Shown here piece after piece: positions 49,203 to 57,150 of a DNA stretch of 64,000 bases (positions are counted from its first letter, which is position 1; every line of letters starts with the position of its first letter). The notes under the pieces were generated by a model. The model saw nothing but the letters and a program-made list of their open reading frames with translations. It was not told where the DNA came from and did no database searches. Location: NCBI GenBank assembly GCA_004535795.1, contig SPIA01000001.1, forward strand, positions 62,001 through 126,000, read 5' to 3'. This DNA comes from Gammaproteobacteria bacterium LSUCC0057 (GTDB taxonomy: Bacteria; Pseudomonadota; Gammaproteobacteria; Pseudomonadales; Porticoccaceae). A program made the translations under genes and the position numbers.

Positions 49203-50003
49203 CTATTTGGTGCGGCCTGCAAAGCGTTTAATAGTGGCAAGCTGTTTGCGCAGGGCGCCATCAACCAGCCGCGGCGCAAGCGCGTTGATGCGCACAAATA
49301 GTTTTTCGGGCCAGCCCAAATAGATGCTGCGAGGGGGCTTGTGACACTGCTTGATTATCGTTGTGGCGATCTGGTCGGGGGAGTCCATCGCATTGCCCAG
49401 TTTGCGATTCATGGCAAAGCTGGCTTCGCTATTAAGGGGGGTCGCGATCGCTCTGGGCGCACAGTAAAAAACCGCAACGCGACTGTCGCTGAGCTCTCGG
49501 CGCAGCGCCTCGCTGTAGCGCTGCAACCCCGCCTTAGTGGCGCCGTAGAGCGAGCTGCCGGGTAGGCCGATGCTGCCCAGTATCGAGCCGATATTGATAA
49601 TCACCGCATCGCTGCGCATTTTCAGTGTCGGCAGCAGGGTGTTGCAGAGGGATATCGGCACCTGCAAGTTGACCGCCAACAGCTGCTCAAGCTCTGGCTC
49701 GGTCTGCTCTCCGGCGAGCGCCAACAAGCCGCAGCCAGCGTTGTTGATTAACCCGTCGACACCCTCGGCAATTGCCCAGTCACAAAGCGCTTGGCGCTCG
49801 GTGGCGCGGCTGATGTCGGCGGCAAAATAACTGTGCGGCCCAGGCAGTTGCTCGGCTAACTGCAACAGCGCCGGTTGGCTGCGCGCGGTGAGCAGCAACT
49901 TGGCACCGGCTTGGGCCAGCTGCATTGCCAGTGCGCGGCCCAGCCCGCCGGTGGCACCGCTGAGCAGAATCGTTTTGGCGGCAAAACGCGAATGCTGATT
50001 CAT
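49203..50003 (-). CDS. SDR-family oxidoreductase of the thermostable-hemolysin operon
   Basis: A 266-residue short-chain dehydrogenase: TILLSGATGGLGRALAMQ (cofactor loop SGATGGLG), NNAGCG, IINIGSILGSIGLPGSS (catalytic Ser) and YGATK (Tyr and Lys). After the Rossmann fold it has a C-terminal extension (PPRSIYLGWPEKLFVRINAL) that in this subfamily may touch the membrane. The ATG at 50003 overlaps the stop of the diiron-enzyme gene (ATGA). Fourth gene of the operon; it may reduce or oxidise the product made by the three upstream enzymes. Confidence 0.85.
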   Translation of the reverse strand: MNQHSRFAAKTILLSGATGGLGRALAMQLAQAGAKLLLTARSQPALLQLAEQLPGPHSYFAADISRATERQALCDWAIAEGVDGLINNAGCGLLALAGEQTEPELEQLLAVNLQVPISLCNTLLPTLKMRSDAVIINIGSILGSIGLPGSSLYGATKAGLQRYSEALRRELSDSRVAVFYCAPRAIATPLNSEASFAMNRKLGNAMDSPDQIATTIIKQCHKPPRSIYLGWPEKLFVRINALAPRLVDGALRKQLATIKRFAGRTK

Positions 50004-50683
50004 GCTGCCCTCGGGGTAAGTGCCTGTAGCTGCGATACGGCAATAGAGCGGAAGACGTTGCCATAGAGTTGGTAAAACATTTTTGCCGCATGGATCACAG
50101 CGGCCTGATCTTTTCTGCACTCTATTTTATTCATTAAGTCAGCAAAAAATTTTACATGATCCTGATCCAACGCACCGTGAGAACGCAGGTAGCTGAAGGC
50201 TTGGTTAGGTAAGCCGGTAGCGGCTTGAATTGCCTCGGCGGCGGCATCAGCTATGCGCACACTGGTGCCCTCAAGCACTTGCACCATACCAAAAAAAGCC
50301 ACTGGATTACCGCGCGCGATGGTGTCATAGGCATAACTGACCATCAGCTCGGTGGCGGCGTTAGGAGTGGATTGTCGAGCGCTGTCGCGGTCAAAGCCGG
50401 CGGCGGCGATATCGTTTAACACCCACTCTTGGTGGCCGAGCTCCTCTTCAATGTATTCTGCGACAGCATTGCGCAGCCACTCATAATCAGCGCCGAGTTT
50501 ACCGCCACAGGCCATGAGTAGAGGTGTGGTGTGGCGCACATGGTGGTATGCCTGGAGTAAAAAAGCGGCGTAGAGCTCGGTAGTGATATCGCCGGCCAGT
50601 GCTTGCTGAATAATCGGTGCGCCGGTGATGTAGTCGCGGTCACTGCAAGTCGCCTGCTGCAGTTGTTGGTGGAAATTACTCAT
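50000..50683 (-). CDS. Heme-oxygenase-like diiron oxidase (HDO/TenA-fold) family protein
   Basis: A 227-residue all-helical protein. The six residues expected to bind a diiron centre in HDO enzymes are present in order: Glu81 and His84 (EELGHQ), Glu138 (LEGTSVRIAD), His169 (RSHGALDQ), Asp173 and His176 (DQDHVKFF). HDO relatives include UndA, BesC and SznF, which use Fe2 and O2 to cleave or hydroxylate fatty acids and amino acids. TenA itself lacks these residues, so thiaminase is unlikely. The gene starts nine bases after the ligase gene and overlaps the SDR gene. Substrate unknown; an activated acyl chain from the ligase is possible. Confidence 0.83.
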   Translation of the reverse strand: MSNFHQQLQQATCSDRDYITGAPIIQQALAGDITTELYAAFLLQAYHHVRHTTPLLMACGGKLGADYEWLRNAVAEYIEEELGHQEWVLNDIAAAGFDRDSARQSTPNAATELMVSYAYDTIARGNPVAFFGMVQVLEGTSVRIADAAAEAIQAATGLPNQAFSYLRSHGALDQDHVKFFADLMNKIECRKDQAAVIHAAKMFYQLYGNVFRSIAVSQLQALTPRAA

Positions 50684-50692
50684 GGTGGAGTC

Positions 50693-52162
50693 TCACTGTG
50701 TTGAAGTTAGGGTGGAGAAAAATTGCTCGATAAGGTGACGTCGCGGGCGTCCATTGGCGGTCAACAGCGGTTGCCACTGCTGTTCGCTCAGCGCAATCCA
50801 CTCTGTTGCTCGCGCGTAGTCGGGCAGCTGATGGTTGCAGTGGTCGAACCACGATTGCAGTCGCTCCGGGGTATGCGCCGGATTGTCGTCAATCAGCGCG
50901 GTGAGCTGGGGCTGGCCATCGCCCACGACCACACAGCGCCGCAGTAGATGGCTGCCCAGCAGCAGCGATTCGACCCATTCGGGAGAAACATTGCGACCAT
51001 AGCTGGTGATCAGGAGATTTTTGCGCCGGCCGTGAATAGTGATATAGCCCTGCTCATCGAGAGTGACGAGATCGCCACTGTGGACGCACTCTGAAGCCCA
51101 GCTGGAGGGGTCGCCGACATACCCCAAGAATCTCGGTGAGTGGATAATTAGTTCGCCGTCAACCACCGAAACCTGACAGTGAGGTAATATTTTTCCGGCA
51201 GTGCCGGGTCGGCTCTGCTGCAGACTATTTAGCGCTACCACTGAGCCGCACTCAGAGAGTCCATACCCCTCATAGACAGGGAGCCCCAATGCCGCGGCGT
51301 CGGCAAGTAGCTCTGGTGCTGTGCGGGCTCCTCCCACGGCAATAAAGCGCAGCGATAACGGTGGCGTCCAGCCCTGCTTGGCCGCCGTTGTCAGCACGGT
51401 TAATAGTTGCGGAGTGACAATCAGGGTCTGTGGTTGGTGTTGACCGATAGCGCCGAGTAGAGCCGGCACGTCAACGCCTGAGCTGCCGCGCAAGCCGCGC
51501 TGTGCAGCAGTGGCGAAGTGCACTTCGCCTCCACAGAGCAAGGGGGTATAAATGCCGGCAACGTTTTCCAACAGTGTCGCCAAGGGGATCAAACAGAGGT
51601 GCCTGGGGTGTTGCAGCCCTATAGTTGCGGCGAGTGAGCTTGCCACTTGCCACTGCTGAGCGGCGCTTAAACAGACCCCTTTAGGTTCGCCGGTAGACCC
51701 CGAGGTGAAGGTGATTTTCTGGCAATCCGGCGGTAGTTGTGAGGCACTCTTAGCAGGCAGTTGTTGGATCTGCAGTCTGCCGCTAGCCGCTAGCGGTTGC
51801 GCGGGTGGGGCTTTCGGCGTCAATGCCGCTGGCCAGTCGCTGGGCAGTCGGTCAAAAATAAGCCATTCAATACCCGCTGTCACCAGCGCGTGTTGGGCCT
51901 GGGCAGCGGTGAAGAACTCCGGCAGAGGAACAATGACGATAGCGGCGTGTTGTGCGGCAAGGTCGACAATTGCCCAGTCGACACTATTTTCAGCACAGAG
52001 CGCGATGCGTGCTATACCGCGTGAGCGAAGCTGTTCTGAGCATTCTTGAATGCGCTCTGGCAGTTGTCGCCAAGTTACTTGAGTGTGGCTGTCGCTGAGC
52101 GCGATAGCATCAGCGGGCTGCCGTGAGGCCACCGCGAACAGTTGCTTGAGTACATCACTCAT
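50693..52162 (-). CDS. AMP-dependent synthetase/ligase (ANL superfamily)
   Basis: A 489-residue adenylating enzyme. Core motifs: TFTSGSTGEPKGVCLS (P-loop A3), YEGYGLSECGSVVALN (A5), SGDLVTLDEQGYITIHGRRK (A7/A8) and LITSYGRNVSPEWVES. In the A10 region, where a Lys attacks the carboxylate (NGK), this protein reads TANGRPRRHLI, so the catalytic Lys appears replaced by Arg. It probably activates a fatty or aryl acid as acyl-AMP; the acceptor (CoA, carrier protein or amine) is not clear and no carrier protein gene lies nearby. Its ATG at 52162 lies one base after the stop of the hemolysin-like gene. Confidence 0.87.
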   Translation of the reverse strand: MSDVLKQLFAVASRQPADAIALSDSHTQVTWRQLPERIQECSEQLRSRGIARIALCAENSVDWAIVDLAAQHAAIVIVPLPEFFTAAQAQHALVTAGIEWLIFDRLPSDWPAALTPKAPPAQPLAASGRLQIQQLPAKSASQLPPDCQKITFTSGSTGEPKGVCLSAAQQWQVASSLAATIGLQHPRHLCLIPLATLLENVAGIYTPLLCGGEVHFATAAQRGLRGSSGVDVPALLGAIGQHQPQTLIVTPQLLTVLTTAAKQGWTPPLSLRFIAVGGARTAPELLADAAALGLPVYEGYGLSECGSVVALNSLQQSRPGTAGKILPHCQVSVVDGELIIHSPRFLGYVGDPSSWASECVHSGDLVTLDEQGYITIHGRRKNLLITSYGRNVSPEWVESLLLGSHLLRRCVVVGDGQPQLTALIDDNPAHTPERLQSWFDHCNHQLPDYARATEWIALSEQQWQPLLTANGRPRRHLIEQFFSTLTSTQ

Positions 52163-52163
52163 A

Positions 52164-52868
52164 TTATCGCCCTCGACTCACATTGAGCCGATAGCGTTCC
52201 AATTCAGTGGCTAACCTTTCGATGTTGCTGCGCTCTGCTAGCAGTTGTGCGGCGACTTGCGGATTGGCAATCAGTGCCGTCATCGCCTCGCTTAGCGAGC
52301 CGGCTTGCAAGCGTGGTGCGGTGGCAAAGTAACTGCCCCAGCTGCGACCTTTGTCGGCGAGGCGGGAGGGGTCGGCCACGCCGAGATCGAGCGGTGTAAA
52401 GCCCAGCCGTGCCACCAGTTTTATCACTTGTGGTGTCGCGGTAAATGTCATCCAGTTGAATCCGGCGGTGGCCAGTGCGGCGGTCATAATCATAAACAGC
52501 CTTTGACTGCCAATCCGCCGCTGGGCGGCGAGGTTGCCAATCTCAATAATTTGTTCGCGCAGCACCGGCATAGTCGCCGCTGCCGCGATAGCTGACTCTA
52601 TTGAGGTATCGAGATACTGCTCCAAGAACAGCGGCTGATCGGCAGCACTGCGCAACCCGAGCACCGCCTGGCTGGCGAAGTTGCGCTCTTGCAGCGACAG
52701 CAGCAGTGGCATGCATTGAGTAATTGTAGCTTGGTAGCAGTGTTGATAGATGTCGCGAATATAACCCTGCTGTCGGTGGAACTCGTCGTCGTCGCGACGC
52801 AACAACGAGACTCGATAGTGCGAGGGTGCAACGTTTAGATCGTTGATAAAGTCGTTGAGTCTGTGCAT
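52164..52868 (-). CDS. Thermostable hemolysin family protein (GNAT-like)
   Basis: A 234-residue protein matching the Vibrio thermostable hemolysin (delta-TH) family: VSLLRRDDDEFHRQQGYIRD at the N-terminus, LGLRSAADQPLFLEQYLDTS, a block EIGNLAAQRRIGSQRLFMIM and LVARLGFTPLDLGVADPSRL. The fold is thought to be related to GNAT acyltransferases and LuxI-type autoinducer synthases (N-terminal helices binding an acyl carrier), so an acyltransferase function is more plausible here than lysis; that is inference. First gene of a four-gene operon; a pair of CTTAAG hexamers 11 bases apart lies 50 bases upstream. No signal peptide is present. Confidence 0.83.
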   Translation of the reverse strand: MHRLNDFINDLNVAPSHYRVSLLRRDDDEFHRQQGYIRDIYQHCYQATITQCMPLLLSLQERNFASQAVLGLRSAADQPLFLEQYLDTSIESAIAAAATMPVLREQIIEIGNLAAQRRIGSQRLFMIMTAALATAGFNWMTFTATPQVIKLVARLGFTPLDLGVADPSRLADKGRSWGSYFATAPRLQAGSLSEAMTALIANPQVAAQLLAERSNIERLATELERYRLNVSRGR

Positions 52869-52917
52869 GTTGAGTTACCGCAGATGGCCTGGATAGCTCA
52901 AAGATTAATCTCCACAC

Positions 52918-52934
52918 CTTAAGAGCAGCTTAAG
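52918..52934 (-). promoter_or_regulatory. Paired CTTAAG hexamers upstream of the hemolysin-like operon
   Basis: Two copies of the self-complementary hexamer CTTAAG (52918-52923 and 52929-52934) are 11 bases apart, one helical turn, 50 bases upstream of the operon start. It could be an operator for an unknown dimeric regulator. No known factor is recognised. Confidence 0.3.
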
Positions 52935-52972
52935 TGCTAAAAAGTACTGGATTTATTGCGGTAAATTTATCC

Positions 52973-53000
52973 AAAAAAAAAGACGCGCCAAGGCGCGTCT
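52973..53000 (-). terminator. Intrinsic terminator after the cytochrome c gene
   Basis: On the minus strand AGACGCGCC and GGCGCGTCT (53000-52981) form a nine-pair stem with a two-base loop, followed by eight or nine T residues. Ends the cytochrome c transcript before the hemolysin-like operon. Confidence 0.85.
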
Positions 53001-53019
53001 TGAGTGACACTGCAAACTG

Positions 53020-53337
53020 CTACTTCAACGATGAGAAGTAGGCTGCTAGGTTGGCAATATCGGCATCGCTGAGCGCTTTGGCCATGCCGCTCATCATGGC
53101 GTTGTTGCGCGCACCGCTGCGGTAGTCGCGCAGTGCTGAGGCCAGATAGCCCTCTTTTTGGCCGGCCAGATTGGGCCACATATTGTTGTTGCTGATGCCG
53201 GCCGGGCCGTGGCAGCCGGCGCACATCATCGCCTTGGCTTTGCCGGCGGCGGCATCGCCGGCGATGGCGGGGCTGGCGATTACCGCCGCAGCGGTCAGGG
53301 CCAAGGCGGCGGTGGTGGTTTTTAGAAGGTTTAACAT
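53020..53337 (-). CDS. Small periplasmic c-type cytochrome (c553-like)
   Basis: A 105-residue exported protein. The signal peptide ([18 protein letters not shown]) is followed by a class I cytochrome c with the heme site CAGCH (Cys39, Cys42, His43) and a Met ligand probably in MMSGMAKAL. Single-domain cytochromes of this size act as electron carriers to terminal oxidases. It lies 51 bases downstream of ctaA on the same strand, which supports a role in aerobic respiration. ATG at 53337 with AGGAG upstream; followed by a strong terminator. Confidence 0.93.
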   Translation of the reverse strand: MLNLLKTTTAALALTAAAVIASPAIAGDAAAGKAKAMMCAGCHGPAGISNNNMWPNLAGQKEGYLASALRDYRSGARNNAMMSGMAKALSDADIANLAAYFSSLK

Positions 53338-53388
53338 GGTGTTGCTCCTCGCTGAGACAGCTGTGGTTATTTAAACTGTGAAATCGCT

Positions 53389-54453
53389 TTAACCGCTGGT
53401 CGCCGGCGCCATCACGGCTAGACGCCGCGCCAGATAGATAGCGGTGCCAAATAGTGCCACCCCGACCACTTGGTGGGCGGCGGCGCTGGCAATCGGCACA
53501 TGGTGCACGATGGTGTAGATGCCGAGCACAATTTGCGCGGTAAGTAGCGCCCCAAGCAGCAGCGTGGCGCGGCGCGCGAGCAGGTCTTGGCTGTGGCGCC
53601 ACACCGCGGCGACCAGGCCGGCGCCGAGCAGCGCCAGCAGGTAGGCAAACATACGGTGGTTGAACTGGATGGTGGTGATATCTTCAAACGCCGCCAGCCA
53701 CAGCGGGGTGGTCGCGTAGAGCCCGGGGGGGATAAAGCTGTCGCCCATTAGCGGCCAAGTCGACCAAGCGTAACCGGCGCGGCTGCCGGCCACCAAGCCG
53801 CCAGAGAGAATCATCAAATAAAGTAGCCCGGCAAACAGCGCTGCGACCCGCGCCACGTTGCGGCTGATAGCGCTCTGGCCGGCGGTGTGATCAGTCGCAG
53901 GGGGGCGGTCCAGCAGCGAGCAGGTCAGCCACATCATAAAGCCGAAGATCAACACCGCCAGGCCGAGATGAGCAGTGAGACGGTAGTGGCTGACGCGCGG
54001 ATCGTCGACCAAGCCGCTTTTTACCATAAACCAGCCGAGCAGCCCTTGGCAGCCACCCAGAATAAACAGCAGCGCCAGTTTGCCGCGATAGCCGACCGGT
54101 ATGCGCCCTTTAATGAGAAAATAGAGGTAGGGGACAAAGAACAAAATGCCGATGATGCGGCCGAGCACGCGATGCAGATATTCATACATAAAAATGTATT
54201 TGAACTCATCCAGGCTCATGCCGGCGTTGACAATTTGATACTCTGGGGAGTTCTTGTACTTGGCGAATACTGCCAGCCACTGCTCGTGGTTGAGTGGTGG
54301 GATAATGCCCAGCAGGGGGCGCCATTCAACCATCGATAGCCCGGAATTGGTCAGGCGGGTGACGCCGCCAAGCAATATCATGCCGAGAATAGTGGCCGCG
54401 CAGATGGCTAGCCAGAGGCCGACTTGTCGTCTGTAAAGCAAACTCTCACTCAT
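53389..54453 (-). CDS. ctaA: Heme A synthase (COX15/CtaA)
   Basis: Oxidises heme O to heme A for aa3-type oxidases. The 354-residue membrane protein has eight helices in two four-helix halves. Conserved heme-binding His residues are visible in EYLHRVLGRIIG, HLGLAVLI, FNHRMFAYLLA and HHVPIASAAAHQ. GGVTRLTNSGLSM and GSRAGYAWSTWPLMGD mark the two periplasmic loops. The ATG at 54453 is chosen by homology (MSESLLYRRQVGLWLA); a longer frame runs from 54612 but its extension is not conserved-looking. No ctaB, ctaG or cox genes are in the window. Confidence 0.92.
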   Translation of the reverse strand: MSESLLYRRQVGLWLAICAATILGMILLGGVTRLTNSGLSMVEWRPLLGIIPPLNHEQWLAVFAKYKNSPEYQIVNAGMSLDEFKYIFMYEYLHRVLGRIIGILFFVPYLYFLIKGRIPVGYRGKLALLFILGGCQGLLGWFMVKSGLVDDPRVSHYRLTAHLGLAVLIFGFMMWLTCSLLDRPPATDHTAGQSAISRNVARVAALFAGLLYLMILSGGLVAGSRAGYAWSTWPLMGDSFIPPGLYATTPLWLAAFEDITTIQFNHRMFAYLLALLGAGLVAAVWRHSQDLLARRATLLLGALLTAQIVLGIYTIVHHVPIASAAAHQVVGVALFGTAIYLARRLAVMAPATSG

Positions 54454-54684
54454 GGTGGATCCCGTGTTAACGCGATGGGGTGGGCTGCTGCCAGTGCTAT
54501 TGAGACGGCGAGTAATGTATAGAATAACCGCGGCGATGTCGAGACGTAGAGGCGGCAGATAAGCGACTTTGCGGTCGAGCGATAACCTTACCGCACTTAG
54601 GTTTATCGGCACAGCTTGGCGATTAGCAGAAAGGGCAAAGAGAGCGATAATGTGCGCGACAAAGTGCTCAGCGAGGAGAGACAG

Positions 54685-55395
54685 ATGACCACTGCAAATA
54701 CCGCGTTAAGCTTGCCAGCGGCGTGGCAGCCGCTACTGCAAGGCGCGCTGGCTACTGCCGAGTGGGCCCAGCTGCAGCAGCGACTCGACGCCAGAGCCAA
54801 GGCAGGTGCGGTGATTTTGCCGCCGCCGCAACAGCGCTTTGCCGCTTTTGCAGCCTGCCCCCCCGACCAGGTAAAAGTGGTGGTGGTGGGGCAGGACCCC
54901 TACCACGCTCGCGGTCAGGCGCACGGCTTGAGTTTCTCGGTGCCCAGCGGAGTCAAAATCCCGCCGTCGCTGCGCAACATATTCACCGAGCTGCAAGACG
55001 ACACCGGTCTGCCGCGCCCCGACAGTGGCGATTTAACCGCTTGGGCGGCGCAGGGGGTGTTGCTGTTGAACGCGGTGTTGACCGTCGAGCAGGGTGCCGC
55101 CAACAGCCACCAGGGGTGGGGCTGGGAGCCGTTTACCGACGCAGTGTTGGCGGCGCTCAGTGGCGACCCGCAGCCCAAGGTATTCATATTGTGGGGCAGT
55201 TATGCGGCCGCCAAAGCGGCGCTGATCGATAGCCAGCGGCACGCCCTAATTATCTCTAGCCACCCTTCGCCGCTGTCGGCGCGACGCGGTTTTTTTGGCT
55301 CCAAACCGTTCTCGCGCGCCAATCAGTTTCTGCTTGAACGCGGCCGAGAAGCGATCGACTGGCAGCTGCCAGCCACTCAGGTGTCGCTCTTCTAG
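54685..55395 (+). CDS. ung: Uracil-DNA glycosylase
   Basis: Removes uracil from DNA, starting base excision repair. The 236-residue length fits family 1. Motif A GQDPYHARGQAHGLSFSV carries catalytic Asp71 with Tyr73 and His74; the DNA-intercalation motif HPSPLSARRGFFGSKPF (His about 197) is intact. ATG at 54685 has GAGGAGAG upstream; an in-frame ATG at 54616 is not supported. The stop codon shares CTAG with that of the convergent PGPGW-type gene. Confidence 0.96.
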   Translation: MTTANTALSLPAAWQPLLQGALATAEWAQLQQRLDARAKAGAVILPPPQQRFAAFAACPPDQVKVVVVGQDPYHARGQAHGLSFSVPSGVKIPPSLRNIFTELQDDTGLPRPDSGDLTAWAAQGVLLLNAVLTVEQGAANSHQGWGWEPFTDAVLAALSGDPQPKVFILWGSYAAAKAALIDSQRHALIISSHPSPLSARRGFFGSKPFSRANQFLLERGREAIDWQLPATQVSLF

Positions 55396-55805
55396 TCGAC
55401 CTGAAGTGGCGCGACACCGCGCCGACGGCGCAGCCAGTTGAGTGATTTGAGCACCGACTCGGTGGCCACTAAGCGGCGTTCAAGCCGCTTCTTGGCCGGG
55501 TAGTCGAGCAGAATCAGCGCCACCAGTATGGTTAGCAGCCCTTGGCCGGGCAGCACCAACATCGCTAACCCGCTGGCCAACAGCAGCAGCCCAAACAGAT
55601 TGCGCAGCAGTCGCCACAGCCAGCGCCGCGCAGTGCGCGGTGCAGGGCGGCGGCCGGTGGTGAAGTAGTCGGCCGGTATCTGCGCCGCCAGCCAGGGCAG
55701 CATAGCGATGCTGGCGATAAAAAATAGCAGCGAGCCGACCCCGAGCCAACTCAGCAGCGCGATGTGGCTCTCTGCCCAGTCGAGCAGTGTCGCCAGCTGG
55801 CTCAC
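55392..55805 (-). CDS. PGPGW-type inner membrane protein
   Basis: A 137-residue protein with helices at about 10-40 (ALLSWLGVGSLLFFIASIAM) and 66-104 (LFGLLLLASGLAMLVLPGQG, LLTILVALILL). The turn motif LPGQGLLTIL and a basic C-terminus fit the small PGPGW family of transmembrane proteins, of unknown function. The GTG start at 55805 overlaps the ygfZ stop (GTGA), so the two are coupled. Confidence 0.78.
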   Translation of the reverse strand: MSQLATLLDWAESHIALLSWLGVGSLLFFIASIAMLPWLAAQIPADYFTTGRRPAPRTARRWLWRLLRNLFGLLLLASGLAMLVLPGQGLLTILVALILLDYPAKKRLERRLVATESVLKSLNWLRRRRGVAPLQVD

Positions 55806-56695
55806 TCGGCGGCGGCGACCAGGGCGCTGGCGGTGGCGTCAAATAGCTGCTGGTCGACGCCAAACTGGCTCAGTGCCAGCGCTGGCTCAGTGACGGCAGC
55901 GAGCAGCTGAGCAGCGCCGACCGCGGCAATGGTGCCAACCGCGCGGCCATCGCTGTCGCGCAGCTCGGCGCCGGGCTGCACCGTTGCCGGCAGTTCGCCG
56001 CTGGCCTGCAGCAGCGCCAGCCGCCGCTTGACGGCGCCGCGGTAGTGGGCGCGGGCGATAATCTCTTGGCCGGTATAGCAGCCCTTTTTAAAGCTGATAA
56101 AACCGCGGTGGTCATAATTGAGCATCTGCGGAATAAATAGGTCGCTGGTGGCGGCGCAGAGCTCTGCAATCCCGGCGGCTAACAGCTGATTGTGCGCCCA
56201 GCTGTCGTCGGCCGGCGCGGCACCCGCCAGCTGAGTGGGCAGGGCGGCGCCGGCGGGCAGCGTGACGGTGAAGATCTGCTCGCCGAGCGCTTGCACTGCG
56301 CCGAGCTCGGCGGCCAGTGGCTCACGGTTGGCGGCAAAGACCAGCAGTTGCTGCCATTGCGCAGAGACATCGCTGATCTCTACTTTGAAGAACACCGCGT
56401 ATTTTTTCAGGCTGGCGAGAGCAGTAGCGGCCAGATCGGGCGCGGTGAGCAAAACAAGCTCGTCTTCGGCGTCGGGGTTAAAAAAGGCACTGAAGTCGAA
56501 GATCATCCGTCCTTTCGGCGTGCAGTGGGCACCACTGATCATCGTGCCCGCGGGTTGTTGCGCTAGCGCCAGCAAGTCGCAGGTGGTCTGCCCTTGTAAG
56601 AACTTAGCGGCGTCGCTGCCGCGCAGCTGCAGCGCAGCGCGTGGCCGCGCCACAGTTTTCATCGCCAGTTCACTGTTAGTGACGGTTGAGCTCAT
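55802..56695 (-). CDS. ygfZ: Folate-binding protein YgfZ (tRNA-modifying, Fe-S maintenance)
   Basis: A 297-residue protein related to the glycine cleavage T-protein; it helps to maintain or repair iron-sulfur enzymes through a folate-dependent reaction. The diagnostic motif KGCYTGQE is present, with conserved Cys, in FKKGCYTGQEIIARAHYRG. DAAKFLQGQTTCDLLAL at the N-terminus marks the T-protein fold. ATG at 56695 with GAGGAA upstream. Divergent from sdhE, a common arrangement in gammaproteobacteria. Confidence 0.93.
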   Translation of the reverse strand: MSSTVTNSELAMKTVARPRAALQLRGSDAAKFLQGQTTCDLLALAQQPAGTMISGAHCTPKGRMIFDFSAFFNPDAEDELVLLTAPDLAATALASLKKYAVFFKVEISDVSAQWQQLLVFAANREPLAAELGAVQALGEQIFTVTLPAGAALPTQLAGAAPADDSWAHNQLLAAGIAELCAATSDLFIPQMLNYDHRGFISFKKGCYTGQEIIARAHYRGAVKRRLALLQASGELPATVQPGAELRDSDGRAVGTIAAVGAAQLLAAVTEPALALSQFGVDQQLFDATASALVAAAE

Positions 56696-56741
56696 CGACT
56701 TTCCTCGTGTTGGTGCTGCAAAGTTGTCGCTTTCACAAGCC

Positions 56742-56778
56742 GGCAACAGGTGTTGCCACTGCCGTTGTCGCCTATAAT
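56742..56778 (+). promoter_or_regulatory. Candidate sdhE promoter with adjacent dyad
   Basis: A perfect TATAAT (56773-56778) lies 49 bases before the sdhE start; the best -35-like TTGCCA (56753) is only 14 bases away, so the -35 is unclear. A perfect dyad GGCAAC-AGGT-GTTGCC (56742-56757) overlaps that area and could be an operator. Confidence 0.4.
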
Positions 56779-56827
56779 AACGACTTTGCTGGGCAGTCGC
56801 CCAGACTCTTCAATCAGGAGTTTTGGT

Positions 56828-57082
56828 GTGGATAAAAACCGAGTGAGATGGGCCTCAAGGCGCGGTATGTTGGAGTTAGATCTGATCCTCGGGCCGTTTG
56901 TGGAGGAGAACTACGATGCGCTCAGCGCCGACCAGCAACGCCTTTTTCATGCGCTGTTGGAGTGCGAGGATCAGGATCTATTCGGCTGGTTTATGAAGCG
57001 CGTTGACCCACAGCAGAGCGAGCTGTTGCAGATCGTGCAGATTATCCGCGACAGCCGCAATACCCCCGGTGCCCGCCACTGA
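56828..57082 (+). CDS. sdhE: FAD assembly factor SdhE (CptB)
   Basis: An 84-residue protein that flavinylates succinate dehydrogenase. RVRWASRRGMLELDLILGPF matches the family start, with the conserved SRRGMLELD segment that docks on SdhA. The C-terminal half (DLFGWFMKRVDP) completes the five-helix fold. Start is a GTG at 56828 with AGGAG seven bases upstream. Followed at once by the ygfX-like gene, as in other gammaproteobacteria. Confidence 0.94.
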   Translation: MDKNRVRWASRRGMLELDLILGPFVEENYDALSADQQRLFHALLECEDQDLFGWFMKRVDPQQSELLQIVQIIRDSRNTPGARH

Positions 57083-57150
57083 ATGACACCGCCGTTGCCG
57101 GCGACAGCGTCTGGCAGATTGGTCCGTCACCGGGCCTGCGGCGCTGCAAA

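Noticed and set aside
50000-50683. Annotation as TenA thiaminase
   Set aside because: The six residues match a diiron site of HDO enzymes, and neighbours have no link to thiamine.
52164-52868. Annotation as a secreted pore-forming toxin
   Set aside because: No signal peptide; operon partners are biosynthetic enzymes and the fold is related to acyltransferases.
57083-57150. ATG at 57083, one base after the sdhE stop, as the start of ygfX
   Set aside because: It is in another frame and reaches a stop after 24 codons.
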